From Methylorubrum rhodinum (GTDB taxonomy: Bacteria > Pseudomonadota > Alphaproteobacteria > Rhizobiales > Beijerinckiaceae): 64,000 bases of DNA. The position numbers and the translations under genes are program-made. The stretch covers positions 124,001 through 188,000 of the forward strand of contig NZ_JACHOP010000003.1 of the NCBI RefSeq assembly GCF_014199935.1. Reading direction: 5' to 3'. This document shows, one piece after another, positions 1 to 8,829 of the stretch. The notes under the pieces were generated by a model. It ran no database searches, was not told the DNA's origin, and saw nothing but the letters and a program-made list of their open reading frames with translations. Each line of letters starts with the position of its first letter. Within the stretch, counting starts at the first letter, position 1.

Positions 1-1238
1 GCGGGCACGGCAATGGCCGCGAGCCCGAGCAGGTTGGCGAAGTTGGTGTAGAGCCCGAGCCGGCTGTTGAGCGTGATTGGGTCGTCGCGCATCGCGGCGA
101 CCGTGTAGGTCGTCGGCGCGCTCGGCAGGAGCAGCAGATCGACATCCGCGAAGATCGCTTCCGCGCGCCGCTTCAGGGCCTCGAAGCGGTAGCGCCCGCG
201 AAACGCGTCGACGGCGCTGAACCCCTTGGCCGACTCGACGATCGCCCGCACGCTCGGATCGAAGGCGTCGGCGTTGGCGGCGAAGAAGTCCTCCACCGCC
301 GCGAGCCGCTCGGCGACCCAGGGACCGCCGTAGAGGAGCGCCGCGATCTCGCGTAAGGGGGCGTAGTCGAACGGGACCGGCGTGGCGCCGAGGCTCGCGA
401 AACGCTCGACCGCCGCCTCGTAGAGCCGCTCGGTCTCGGTGTCTCCGAAGAACTCCCGCTCGGCTCCGGTCAGCACGCCGAAGCGCGGCGCCCGCGGCAG
501 GGCGACCGGCGGGATGGTCCGCGAGAAGGCGTCGGCCGGATCGACCCCTTCGGCGATGCGCCGCACCGCGAGGCCATCGGCGACGCAAGCGGAAAAGACG
601 CTGATGCAATCGAGACTGCGGCAGGCCGGCACGAGGCCCGACGTGCCGAGCAGGCCCGGCGTCGGCTTGATGCCGACGAGGTTGTTGAAGGCCGCGGGCA
701 CCCGGCCCGAGCCGGCGGTGTCGGTGCCGAGCGCGAAGGCGGCGAGCCCCGCCGCCACGGCCACTGCCGAGCCCGAACTCGACCCACCGGAGATGTGCTC
801 CGGCGAGTACACGCTGCGCGGTGCGCCGTAGGGCGAGCGGGTGCCGTTGAGGCCGGTGGCGAACTGGTCGAGATTGGTCTTGCCCGTCACCAGCGCGCCC
901 GCCGCCTTCAGCCGCGCGACGACGTGGGCGTCGGCGTCCGGTCGATAGGCGAAGGCCGGGCAGGCGGCGGTGGTCGGCAGGCCGGCGACGTCGATGTTGT
1001 CCTTGACCGCGAAGGGCACGCCCCAGAGCGGCAGGGAGTTCGGCTGCGGGTGCCGCTCCATCAGGGCGCGGGCCGCGGCGGCGAGGTCGGACCGCGGCAC
1101 GGCGGTGATGAACACGGCCGGGTCGGCCCAGGCCTCCATGCGGTCGGCGACCGCCTCCGCGACATCGAGCGGCGTCAGCGTGCCGGCGGCGTAGAGGGTG
1201 CGCAGGCTCTCGAGCGTCAGGATTCGGGGAAGCGTCAC
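1..1238 (-). CDS. atzF: Allophanate hydrolase (amidase family), 3' part cut by window edge
   Basis: Hydrolyses allophanate to ammonia and CO2, the second step of the ATP-dependent urea amidolyase route. About 412 residues are visible. The amidase-signature triad is present: the Lys of VKDN near residue 77 and the Ser-rich GGSSSGSA motif near residue 150. Further on, GTDTAGSGRVPA and VPACRSLDC are typical of AtzF rather than general amidases. The start is the GTG at 1238, chosen because GAGGAG lies five bases upstream. Urea carboxylase, the usual partner, is not inside the window. The family call is by motif; another amidase subgroup is possible but less likely. Confidence 0.85.
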   Translation of the reverse strand, partial: MTLPRILTLESLRTLYAAGTLTPLDVAEAVADRMEAWADPAVFITAVPRSDLAAAARALMERHPQPNSLPLWGVPFAVKDNIDVAGLPTTAACPAFAYRPDADAHVVARLKAAGALVTGKTNLDQFATGLNGTRSPYGAPRSVYSPEHISGGSSSGSAVAVAAGLAAFALGTDTAGSGRVPAAFNNLVGIKPTPGLLGTSGLVPACRSLDCISVFSACVADGLAVRRIAEGVDPADAFSRTIPPVALPRAPRFGVLTGAEREFFGDTETERLYEAAVERFASLGATPVPFDYAPLREIAALLYGGPWVAERLAAVEDFFAANADAFDPSVRAIVESAKGFSAVDAFRGRYRFEALKRRAEAIFADVDLLLLPSAPTTYTVAAMRDDPITLNSRLGLYTNFANLLGLAAIAVP

Positions 1239-1420
1239 GCCAACTCCTCGTGCCCGCGAGCGGGCCATCGTGCCTCGACGTTAGGCAGGTCGACCGCGCC
1301 GAATTTGCGGCCGCCGCAACGTCGCGACGTCGGAGCAAGGCTCCGGCCAGATGGCCGCGCAGGGCCGCTTCGATCGCCGCCGCCGACGATGGGTCGCGCG
1401 CGATGGCTCCCAAACGGACA

Positions 1421-1500
1421 GGGCGATCGCGCTCTGCGATCGCCCTGCGACGATGTCATACCAGTCTGCACGGAACAGGACCGATGGTCCTGTTCCGTGC
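1421..1500. repeat. Double-hairpin palindromic repeat, copy A
   Basis: Two perfect or near-perfect inverted repeats stand side by side. GGGCGATCGC at 1421-1430 pairs with GCGATCGCCC at 1436-1445. A second hairpin with a stem of about 15 bp spans 1468-1500 around ACCGATGGT. A related element in the opposite orientation is at 36790-36845 and shares the CTGGTATGACA-type spacer. This element fills most of the non-coding gap between atzF and the porin gene. Confidence 0.7.
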
Positions 1501-1536
1501 GCTCGGCGGGGCCCGCCGCCCCGCAGTCGCGGGGGC

Positions 1537-1568
1537 AACCGGCGATGAGTCACCGTCATCGCCGGTTG
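1537..1568 (-). terminator. Hairpin downstream of the porin gene
   Basis: A 13-bp stem (CAACCGGCGATGA with its complement) and a short loop lie about 30 bases past the porin stop codon on the minus strand. There is no T-run, so it may be a stabilising hairpin rather than a classical intrinsic terminator. Confidence 0.4.
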
Positions 1569-1598
1569 GTGTCAGATGACGGCGCGACGCGCGGGCGA

Positions 1599-3077
1599 TC
1601 AGCCCGGCGCGAGGCCGAGCAGGGTTCCGAGCGGCACGACGAGGGTGAAGCCGCCGTAGAAGCCGTCCTTGGCGCGGCGCGCCGTGTAGGGGTTCCAGAA
1701 CGAGTTCGGGTTGACGACGTACTGGACGACGGGCTCGAGGATCACGCCCTTGCCGATGTCGAGGTGCGCATTGGCCTCGAAGATCAGCTTGTCGCGCGAA
1801 TACGGGGCGCCGGAGCCGCCGGAGATGAAGTTCGCGTCGGCCAGGAACTGGGTGTAGTTCTCGTTGAGGCGCTGCCAGTTGACCTTGAGGCCGTAGGTGT
1901 CGTTGGGCCGGCTCTGGTCGGGGGCCTCCAGCAGAACGCCGAAGAACGAGTTGAAGCGGATCGGGATCGTCGGGTCGAAGGCGTAGCCGGTGCCGGTGTA
2001 GAGCGAGATCGCGGTGGGGTGCAGGTTCACGTCGCCCTTGGTGATCAGCCCGGCATCGGCCCGCCACACCGTCTGGGTGCCGGTGAGCACGACGCCCGAG
2101 GTGCCGGACTTCTGCAGAACCGGATCGCCGGGGTTGAGGCCCTTGGAGGTGCCGAACACGGTCTTGAAGTTGTCGTCGTGGTCGGCGGTGTTGACGAAGC
2201 CGGTGAGCGAGACGCGGCCGGGATAGGCATGGGTGGCGTAGGTGGTCTTGGTGCCGATCTCGGTCATGACGAGAGCGCCCGAGATGCGCTCGTAGCCCCA
2301 GTCGTAGCCCGAGAGCACGTTGGTGTTGGGGTTCACCGTGAAGGCGCCGGCCTGGATGTAGCTGGTGGGCGACATCTGGTAGGCGACGTTGGCGCCCCAG
2401 ACCGCGAACAGCGGCGAGGTGAAGCCGGCGTTGAAGTAGAACAGGTCCTGGAAGCAGGAATTGATCGAGTTGCACGGCGGCAGACCGTAGTAGCGGTCCG
2501 GGTGGGTGCGGCCGAGCTCGATCACGAGGCGGTCGTCGAGGAGCTTCTGCTCGTAGGTGAGCAGCGACAGGCGGTTGTTGTTGGGGGTGTAGGGCGGCTG
2601 GTAGCCGACCGTGGTGTCGCCGATGTCGGCGGCCATGTTGAGGTTGCGCACGAGGCCGAAGAAGGTCTGGGTGAACTTGATCGTGCCGCCCGCGATGTTG
2701 GCCAGCCGCTGCATGTCGGCGTTCATCGAGAGGACGAAGTAGGCCGAGTTCGATTGCTCGCCGCGGCGCAGGCCGGCGGTGGGGTTGGCTTGGTAGAAGT
2801 CGTAGATGTTGATGTCGAAGGTGAGCCCGCGGGCGGCCATGTCGGTGGCCCAGGGGGCGAGCGGTCCGACGCGGACGGGGTCGCCGGGCTTGGCGGCGAT
2901 GGCGGGATCGGTGCGCGGCTGGGTCTGGTCGTTGAACTGACCCACGGGCGAGGCCTGCTGCGCCTGCGCGCCCGGCCCACCGAGGGCGAGGCCTGCGGCC
3001 AGGAGCAGCCCGGCCGTCTTGCCCCTCGTCCCTGATCGCGGGTGCCGCCGCCGGGCCCCCTGTCCGTCGCGTCGCAT
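1599..3077 (-). CDS. OprB-type carbohydrate/solute porin
   Basis: Predicted outer-membrane beta-barrel porin of 492 aa. The N terminus has an Arg-rich region, a hydrophobic stretch (AGLLLAAGLALG) and an AQA-type signal-peptidase site near residue 40. The rest has the aromatic, Asn/Gly-rich alternation of an OprB-like barrel. The chosen start is the ATG at 3077, preceded by AAGGGGACAGGACG; an ATG seven codons further out lacks a comparable site. It is divergent from urtA, so it may admit small polar solutes such as amides or urea to the periplasm. That role is inferred only from position; carbohydrate specificity is the family default. Confidence 0.75.
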   Translation of the reverse strand: MRRDGQGARRRHPRSGTRGKTAGLLLAAGLALGGPGAQAQQASPVGQFNDQTQPRTDPAIAAKPGDPVRVGPLAPWATDMAARGLTFDINIYDFYQANPTAGLRRGEQSNSAYFVLSMNADMQRLANIAGGTIKFTQTFFGLVRNLNMAADIGDTTVGYQPPYTPNNNRLSLLTYEQKLLDDRLVIELGRTHPDRYYGLPPCNSINSCFQDLFYFNAGFTSPLFAVWGANVAYQMSPTSYIQAGAFTVNPNTNVLSGYDWGYERISGALVMTEIGTKTTYATHAYPGRVSLTGFVNTADHDDNFKTVFGTSKGLNPGDPVLQKSGTSGVVLTGTQTVWRADAGLITKGDVNLHPTAISLYTGTGYAFDPTIPIRFNSFFGVLLEAPDQSRPNDTYGLKVNWQRLNENYTQFLADANFISGGSGAPYSRDKLIFEANAHLDIGKGVILEPVVQYVVNPNSFWNPYTARRAKDGFYGGFTLVVPLGTLLGLAPG

Positions 3078-3616
3078 CGTCCTGTCCCCTTGTTGCACCG
3101 GCCTCGATCAAGACTTGGAAGATCTTGGCCGGATCCGTCGAGTGCGACGCACAAAACGGGCCTGCCGCGATCCGTGGCCTCGAGCGAAACCAACCGTGAG
3201 CGGTATTTTGGTGGATGTTTGATTTCTGGTTATAATTTGAAACTGCCACAATCCAGGCCTGCCGGACGGGCAGTTCATTCCGGAGGCAGGTTGGCAAAAA
3301 ACTGCACTACTGCGCAATTTTTGACCAATAACTTCCGTCGTTACAAGGCTGGCATCGATTCCGATATGCGGTCAACAGCGTAATTGGGATTTTTGGTATC
3401 TGAGGCATTCGGCTTGCAAGGATGCCACAGGCACCGTCGTGAGCCGCCGATCCTGCGGGTTCGTTGCCCCTTGAGAAAAAATCTGTCTCGAAAAGAAAAT
3501 CACCCTTGACGCAGTGCGAAAACCCGCCGTAGCGTTCGACGGCAAGATGAGTTTCGATCTCTTGCAGATTTCATCGGCAGAGCGATGAAAATCCAGGCAA
3601 TCGCCCAAAATTCGAG
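3078..3616. promoter_or_regulatory. Divergent control region, porin / urtA
   Basis: This 539-base gap holds no convincing gene and is distinctly AT-richer than its surroundings. It must contain promoters for both directions. On the plus strand a candidate sigma-70 promoter is TTGACG at 3507-3512 followed, 18 bases later, by TAGCGT. That would place transcription start about 75 bases before urtA. The match is by eye and only moderate. Confidence 0.45.
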
Positions 3617-4936
3617 GTGACGGACATGGACCTCACGCGTCGCAATCTCTTGAAGCGGTCTTCGCTCGCGGCGGCGGCGATCGCTGCGCCGCATCTCTGG
3701 CTCCCGACCGCCCGCGAGGCCTGGGGCGCGACGCTCAAGAAGGGCGAGCCGATCAAGGTCGGGCTGCTGTTCTCGCTCACGGGCCAGCTCGCCGTCCCGG
3801 AGGAGGATTCTACCCTGGTGATGCAGTACGCGATCGACGAGATCAACAAGAGCGGCGGCATCGCCGGCCATCCGATCCAGCCGGTGATCGTCGATGCCAA
3901 GTCCGATTTCAACGTCTACTCGGAGAAGGCCAAGGAACTGATCATCCGCGAGAAGGTGATCGCCCTGTTCGGCTGCTACACCTCGGCCAGCCGCAAGGCG
4001 ATCCTGCCGGTGGTGATGTCGCAGAACAGCCTGCTCTACTATCCGACCTGCTACGAGGGTGCCGAATGCACCCAGAACACGATCTGCACCGGTCCGCTGG
4101 CCAACCAGCACTCGAAGGACCTGATTCCGTATATGGTCAAGAACTTCGGCAAGAAGGTCTTCTTCGTTGGCTCGAACTATGTCTGGCCGAAGGAATCGAA
4201 CAAGAATGCCAAGATCTGGCTCCAGGAGGCCGGCGGCGAGCTGGTCGGTGAGGAGTACATCCCGCTCGGCAGCTCGGAGTTCGGCCCCGTGCTCGGCAAG
4301 ATCCGCGATGCCAAGCCGAACTTCATCTTCTCGACCGTGGTCGGCGCCTCGGACATCGCGTTCCACAAGCAGTTCAAGCAGGAAGGCTTCAAGGTCGATT
4401 CGATGCCGATCGCCTCGCTGACCACCGGCGAGATCGAGACCAAGGCGATGGGCGCGGAGTTCGGTGCCGGCCACTTCCTCTCGGCACCGTATTTCCAGTC
4501 GCTGGACAACCCGACCAACCAGAAGTTCGTCGAGAGCTTCCTCAAGAGCAAGTACGGCAAGAACGGCTCCACCCATTACAACATGGAGGAGACCTACCTC
4601 TCGGCCTACGTGTTCAAGGCCGGCCTCGAAGCCGCGATCAAGAAGACCGGCAACGTCGAGGAGGTCACCTCGCGCATGATCCGCGACGTCAGCGGCGGCG
4701 TGCGGGTCGAGGACGCGGTCTCGCCGGAAGGCCTGATCTGGATCGACGGCGACAACTTCAACTCGTGGCTGAAGCCCAAGATCGGCCAGTGCCAGGCGGA
4801 CGGCAGCTTCAAGATCGTCTCGGAGGCGCGTGAGCACGTCGCGCCCGACCCGTACTCGATCTACCCGAATGCCGGCAAATGCACCGCAGCCGGCCTCGTC
4901 GCCCCGGACGGCAAGAGCCGCAAGAACGTCATCTGA
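3617..4936 (+). CDS. urtA: Urea/short-chain-amide ABC transporter, substrate-binding protein
   Basis: Periplasmic binding protein of 439 aa for a branched-chain-amino-acid-type ABC importer. The N terminus has a twin-arginine-like signal (TRRNLLKRSS, then an Ala-rich hydrophobic stretch, cleavage near AWG at about residue 37). The mature part begins with KVGLLFSLTG, and Cys/Tyr-rich CYTSASRKA and YYPTCYEG segments typical of UrtA/FmdD. It heads a five-gene set with two permeases and two ATPases. It sits next to dmfA1A2, so the ligand could be DMF, formamide or urea; the sequence does not decide. The ATG at 3617 has CGAGGTGA just upstream, with MDLTRRN three codons later as an alternative. Confidence 0.85.
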   Translation: MTDMDLTRRNLLKRSSLAAAAIAAPHLWLPTAREAWGATLKKGEPIKVGLLFSLTGQLAVPEEDSTLVMQYAIDEINKSGGIAGHPIQPVIVDAKSDFNVYSEKAKELIIREKVIALFGCYTSASRKAILPVVMSQNSLLYYPTCYEGAECTQNTICTGPLANQHSKDLIPYMVKNFGKKVFFVGSNYVWPKESNKNAKIWLQEAGGELVGEEYIPLGSSEFGPVLGKIRDAKPNFIFSTVVGASDIAFHKQFKQEGFKVDSMPIASLTTGEIETKAMGAEFGAGHFLSAPYFQSLDNPTNQKFVESFLKSKYGKNGSTHYNMEETYLSAYVFKAGLEAAIKKTGNVEEVTSRMIRDVSGGVRVEDAVSPEGLIWIDGDNFNSWLKPKIGQCQADGSFKIVSEAREHVAPDPYSIYPNAGKCTAAGLVAPDGKSRKNVI

Positions 4937-4998
4937 CGCTGTTCCGCGCCCCTTTCCGGCCGCGGGCGCCGCGGCCGGGACCACCCGACGGAGGTCCC

Positions 4999-5883
4999 GT
5001 GACGTCTCTCGACATTGCCCCATTCGCCAACGCCCTGGTCCTCGGCGCCAGCATCGCCAGCATCTGGCTCATCGCCGCGATCGGGCTGACGATCATCTAC
5101 GGCACCGTCGGGGTCATCAACATGGCCCACGGCGAGTTCATCATGCTGGGCGCCTACACCTCCTACGCCCTGCAATCCTTCCTCGGCCTGCCGTTCCTGC
5201 TCTGCCTGCCCGCCTCGTTCGCGGTGGTGGCGCTGATCGGGCTCGCTATCGAGCGCGGGCTGATCCGCTACCTCTACAACCGCCCGCTCGACACCTTGCT
5301 CGCCACCTGGGGCGTCTCGCTGGTGCTGATGCAGGGCGTGCGGCTGATCTTCGGCTCGGACCCGAAATACATCGCCGTGCCGGAGATCTTCCAGAGCAAC
5401 GTCGAGGTGGGGTTCGCCAGCCTGTCGGTGTTCCGCCTCGTCGTGATCGGCATCACCGCGCTCGTGGTCGCGGCGACCGCATGGCTGTTCTACCGCACCC
5501 GCTTCGGCATGCAGGTGCGGGCCGTCATGCAGAACAAGGAGATGGCCGCCTCCTTCGGCATCAACGCCGACCGGGTCTACATGACGACCTTCGCCATCGG
5601 CGCCGGGCTCGCCGGGCTCGCCGGTTCCCTGTTCGGGGTGCTCGCCATCGTCCTGCCGACCATGGGCACGGCCTACGTGGTGCAGGCCTTCCTCGTCGTG
5701 GTGGTCGGCGGCGGCACGCTTCTGGGGAGCGTCGCGGCGGCGGGGCTGACCGGCGAACTCCAGTCGGTCTTCGCCTTCCTGACCAACGACACCTTCGCCC
5801 GCTTCCTCCTCTACGTGCTGATCGTCGTCTTCCTGCGCTTCCGCCCGCGCGGCCTGTTCGCGGTCGCCAAGGCCCGGCGATGA
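4999..5883 (+). CDS. urtB: Urea/amide ABC transporter permease 1
   Basis: Inner-membrane permease of 294 aa, LivH/UrtB type, with about eight hydrophobic segments. Recognisable family stretches are LTIIYGTVGVINMAHGE near residues 30-46 and AGLAGSLFG near residues 210-218. The start is a GTG at 4999 with GGAGG four bases upstream. It follows urtA after about 60 bases and would pair with the next permease to form the transmembrane channel. Confidence 0.88.
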   Translation: MTSLDIAPFANALVLGASIASIWLIAAIGLTIIYGTVGVINMAHGEFIMLGAYTSYALQSFLGLPFLLCLPASFAVVALIGLAIERGLIRYLYNRPLDTLLATWGVSLVLMQGVRLIFGSDPKYIAVPEIFQSNVEVGFASLSVFRLVVIGITALVVAATAWLFYRTRFGMQVRAVMQNKEMAASFGINADRVYMTTFAIGAGLAGLAGSLFGVLAIVLPTMGTAYVVQAFLVVVVGGGTLLGSVAAAGLTGELQSVFAFLTNDTFARFLLYVLIVVFLRFRPRGLFAVAKARR

Positions 5884-5965
5884 AGGTCGCGCCGATGAGC
5901 GCCGCGCCGACGGAGCCGGTTTCCGGCTTCCTCCCCTCCTCGCCGTCCGCAGAGTGTCTTGTCCG

Positions 5966-7078
5966 ATGACGACGACGCAGAACCTCTATCACAGCAAGCC
6001 GGCGCAATGGGCGGTCTACGGCCTGTTCTTCGTTGGCATCGCCCTGATCCCGGTCTTCGTCACCGACGGCTTCCTGCTCAACCAGTTCGCCGTCTACGGC
6101 ATCTACGGGATGCTGGCGCTCTCGATCAGCCTGTGCTGGGGGTTCGGCGGCATCCTCAATCTCGGCCAGGGCATCGCCTTCGGGCTCGCGGCCTACGGCA
6201 TGGCGATGACCATGCAGATGCAGTCGCAGGATCCGGACTCGAACCCGATCCCGCCGTTCATGCTCAACAACAGCCTGGAGCACCTGCCCTGGTTCTGGCA
6301 GCCGTTCTGGAGCACGGGCGGCGGCATCCTGCTGGCACTCGTCGTGCCGACTTTGTTCTACGTCGTGTTCGGCACGCTGATGTTCCGTGCCCGCGTCTCG
6401 GGGCCGTTCTTCGCGATCATGTCGCTGGCGATGCTCTCGGCCTTCGCCACGCTGATCCTCGACATGCAGCCCTACACCAACGGCGCCAACGGCATCTCGC
6501 CGCCCTCCCCGCTCAGCGTGTTCGGCACCGACATCGACCCCTACGGGAAGACCGCCTACTGGATCGTCTGCGGTGGGCTCGTCGCCGTCACGGTCGGCGC
6601 CAAGCTGCTGACGCAAAGCAAGTTCGGCCTCGTGGTGCAGGCCCTGCGCGGCGATCCCGAACGGGTGCGCTTCCTCGGCTACAACGTCGCCCTCTACGAG
6701 ACCTGCATCTACGCGATCTCCGGCTTCATCGCCGCGCTCGCGGGCTGCCTGTGGGTAATGCTGATCCAGTACGTCTCGCCGGCGCAGCTCGACACCACCT
6801 TCAGCATCGGCATGGTGATCTGGGCCGGGATCGGCGGGCGGCTCTCGCTCTTGGGCGCGATCCTCGGCGCCTTCCTGATCCAGGGCGGCCAGAGCTATCT
6901 CGGCGACCAGTTCCTGGCCACGTGGCTCCTCATGCTCGGCGCCTTCTTCATCGTCGTCGTGCGCTTCCTGCCCAAGGGGCTGGCCGGGCTCCTCGAGAAG
7001 ATTTTGGGCAGCGTCGCGCGCCAGCCTGCCAAGCACGCCCGGCCCGAGCCCGCCGGGCTGCCGGCGGCGGGCGAGTGA
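5966..7078 (+). CDS. urtC: Urea/amide ABC transporter permease 2
   Basis: LivM/UrtC-type permease of 370 aa with repeated hydrophobic segments. It carries the conserved CWGFGGILNLGQG stretch near residues 56-68 and the RAVRG-like loop (QALRGDPERVRFLG) near residue 230 that contacts the ATPases. The ATG at 5966 was chosen over one four codons upstream because homologues begin near this point. A gap of about 80 bases separates it from urtB. Confidence 0.88.
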   Translation: MTTTQNLYHSKPAQWAVYGLFFVGIALIPVFVTDGFLLNQFAVYGIYGMLALSISLCWGFGGILNLGQGIAFGLAAYGMAMTMQMQSQDPDSNPIPPFMLNNSLEHLPWFWQPFWSTGGGILLALVVPTLFYVVFGTLMFRARVSGPFFAIMSLAMLSAFATLILDMQPYTNGANGISPPSPLSVFGTDIDPYGKTAYWIVCGGLVAVTVGAKLLTQSKFGLVVQALRGDPERVRFLGYNVALYETCIYAISGFIAALAGCLWVMLIQYVSPAQLDTTFSIGMVIWAGIGGRLSLLGAILGAFLIQGGQSYLGDQFLATWLLMLGAFFIVVVRFLPKGLAGLLEKILGSVARQPAKHARPEPAGLPAAGE

Positions 7079-7089
7079 GGGAGGCACCC

Positions 7090-7830
7090 ATGGGCGTTCT
7101 CGAGATCCGCGACCTGCACAAGAGCTTCGGCGGCACCAAGGTCATCAACGGCTTCAGCCTCGAGGTGACCGAGCTGACCCTGTGCTGCCTCGTCGGCCCC
7201 AACGGGGCCGGCAAGACCACGACGATGGACCTGATCACCGGGCGCCAGAAGCCCACCTCCGGCACCATCACGCTCCGCGGCGACGACATCACCGCGCTCT
7301 CGGAGCACGAGATCGCCCAGCGCGGCATCGGCCGGAAGTTCCAGGTGCCCGCGGTGTTCCGCGAACTCAGCGTGCGCCAGAACTTCGAGGTGGCCTATTC
7401 TCGCGAGGTCAACCCGTTCCGCAACATGCTGCGGCGGCGCCCCGCCGGCTTCGCGGAGAAGCTCGACGAGGTCGTGAGCCTGACCGGCCTCAAGGACCGC
7501 CTCGACGTCGAGGCCGGCTTCCTCTCCCACGGCGAGACGCAGTGGCTCGAGATCGGCATGGTGCTGATGCAGAACCCGGCGATCCTGCTGCTCGACGAGC
7601 CGGTGGCGGGCATGACGGAATCCGAGATCGAGAAGACCATCGTCTTCCTCAACCGGCTCAAGCGTACCAACACGCTGATCGTGGTCGAGCACGACATGGG
7701 CTTCGTCCGGCAGATCGCCGACGTCGTCACCGTCATGCACATGGGCGCCTTCCTGGCGCAGGGAAAACTCAGCGAGATCGAGGCCGATCCGCGGGTCCGC
7801 GAGGTCTATCTCGGCGAGACGGAGGTCTGA
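7090..7830 (+). CDS. urtD: Urea/amide ABC transporter ATP-binding protein (LivG/UrtD type)
   Basis: Cytoplasmic ATPase of 246 aa. Walker A GPNGAGKT lies near residue 36, Walker B ILLLDEPVAG near residue 166 and the H-loop EHDMGF near residue 200. The ABC signature is the divergent LSHGETQ, which is normal for UrtD rather than a defect. The start at 7090 follows GGGAGGCACCC, only 11 bases after urtC. Confidence 0.9.
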   Translation: MGVLEIRDLHKSFGGTKVINGFSLEVTELTLCCLVGPNGAGKTTTMDLITGRQKPTSGTITLRGDDITALSEHEIAQRGIGRKFQVPAVFRELSVRQNFEVAYSREVNPFRNMLRRRPAGFAEKLDEVVSLTGLKDRLDVEAGFLSHGETQWLEIGMVLMQNPAILLLDEPVAGMTESEIEKTIVFLNRLKRTNTLIVVEHDMGFVRQIADVVTVMHMGAFLAQGKLSEIEADPRVREVYLGETEV

Positions 7831-7833
7831 CGC

Positions 7834-8532
7834 ATGCTGCTCGCCCTCGACCGCGTGACCTCCTATTACGGCAAGACGCCGATCCTGAAGGATCTGGGCT
7901 TCGGCCTGCCCGAGGGGCAGTGCCTGTGCGTGCTCGGGCGCAACGGCGTCGGCAAGACCACGCTGCTGCGCACCATCATGGGCCTGACCGACCGCACCTC
8001 CGGCGAGATCCGGATCGGCGGCGATCCGATCGGGACGGCTCCGACCCATGTGCGGGCCAAGTACGGCCTCGGCTACATCCCGCAGGGGCGCCAGATCCTG
8101 CCGCACTTCACGGTCAAGGAGAACATCCTGCTCGGCACCTTCGCCCGCACCGACGGGCGCCAGGACGTGCCGGAGCTGTGCCTCTCCCTGTTCCCCTACC
8201 TCGCGCAGAACCTCCACCGGAAGGCGGGGCTGCTCTCGGGCGGCCAGCAGCAGCAACTCGCCATTGCCCGGGCGCTGGCCACCAACCCGCGCATCCTGCT
8301 CCTCGACGAGCCGACCGAGGGCATCCAGCCCAACATCGTCGCCGAGATCGGCCAGACGCTCGGGCGGCTCAACAAGGAGTTCGGCATCACGCTGATCCTC
8401 ACCGAGCAGCACATCAAGGTGGCGCGCAAGCTCGGCGACGCCTTCCTGATGATGGAGAACGGCCGCATCGTCGCCCGCGGCCCGATCACCGAGATGACCG
8501 ACGACCTGATCGAGCGGCACATGACGATCTGA
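7834..8532 (+). CDS. urtE: Urea/amide ABC transporter ATP-binding protein (LivF/UrtE type)
   Basis: Second ATPase of the importer, 232 aa. Walker A GRNGVGKT is near residue 36, the signature LSGGQQQQ near residue 134 and Walker B ILLLDEPTEG near residue 155. That DEPTEGIQP stretch is typical of UrtE. Only three bases separate it from urtD. It completes a full A-B-C-D-E set and is followed by a regulatory gap before dmfA1. Confidence 0.9.
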   Translation: MLLALDRVTSYYGKTPILKDLGFGLPEGQCLCVLGRNGVGKTTLLRTIMGLTDRTSGEIRIGGDPIGTAPTHVRAKYGLGYIPQGRQILPHFTVKENILLGTFARTDGRQDVPELCLSLFPYLAQNLHRKAGLLSGGQQQQLAIARALATNPRILLLDEPTEGIQPNIVAEIGQTLGRLNKEFGITLILTEQHIKVARKLGDAFLMMENGRIVARGPITEMTDDLIERHMTI

Positions 8533-8829
8533 TCCGGCCGCGCTCGTGTCCGAGCCGCCGGCCTGAGCATAAAAAATGTTTCCTGAGAAGAATTATCTGC
8601 TTGACCCTCGATCCGGAGCGGATCTAGTCTAGAACAATAACCAAATACTCCGTGTTCGGACTTTATGGTCCGAATATAGTGAGTTCATCGACTCTCATTA
8701 TAAATTCCGGCAGGGCGCGAAATCTCCGCCGGAACGGGCCGTCTGCCGAAAAAGTCCCGGCGGCCCGCGCGTGCCCGCAACCCTGCCCGGCTTGCCACGA
8801 CGCGACCGGGATCACGAGGAGCGACGACG
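8533..8829 (+). promoter_or_regulatory. AT-rich leader upstream of dmfA1
   Basis: A 297-base gap with unusually low GC for this genome and no convincing gene. A candidate promoter is TTGACC near 8602, followed 18 bases later by TAGTCT. Downstream is a perfect dyad (8655-8674). This suggests dmfA1A2 has its own regulated promoter and does not rely only on read-through from the transporter. Confidence 0.45.
8655..8674. promoter_or_regulatory. Operator-like dyad TTCGGAC-N6-GTCCGAA
   Basis: Seven-base arms are perfectly inverted around a six-base AT-rich centre. It lies just downstream of the candidate promoter and about 155 bases before dmfA1. The size and symmetry fit a dimeric repressor site (GntR or TetR class). 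No cognate regulator is encoded beside it. Confidence 0.4.

Noticed and set aside
795..3035. A 746-codon plus-strand open frame opposite atzF and the porin gene
   Set aside because: It is Arg/Gly/Val-rich, spans two real genes on the other strand and has no domain; typical of antisense frames in high-GC DNA.
3291..3306. Possible sigma-54 promoter (TTGGCA...TGCA) upstream of urtA
   Set aside because: The distance between the GG and GC elements is one base short of the required spacing, and no upstream activator site was seen.
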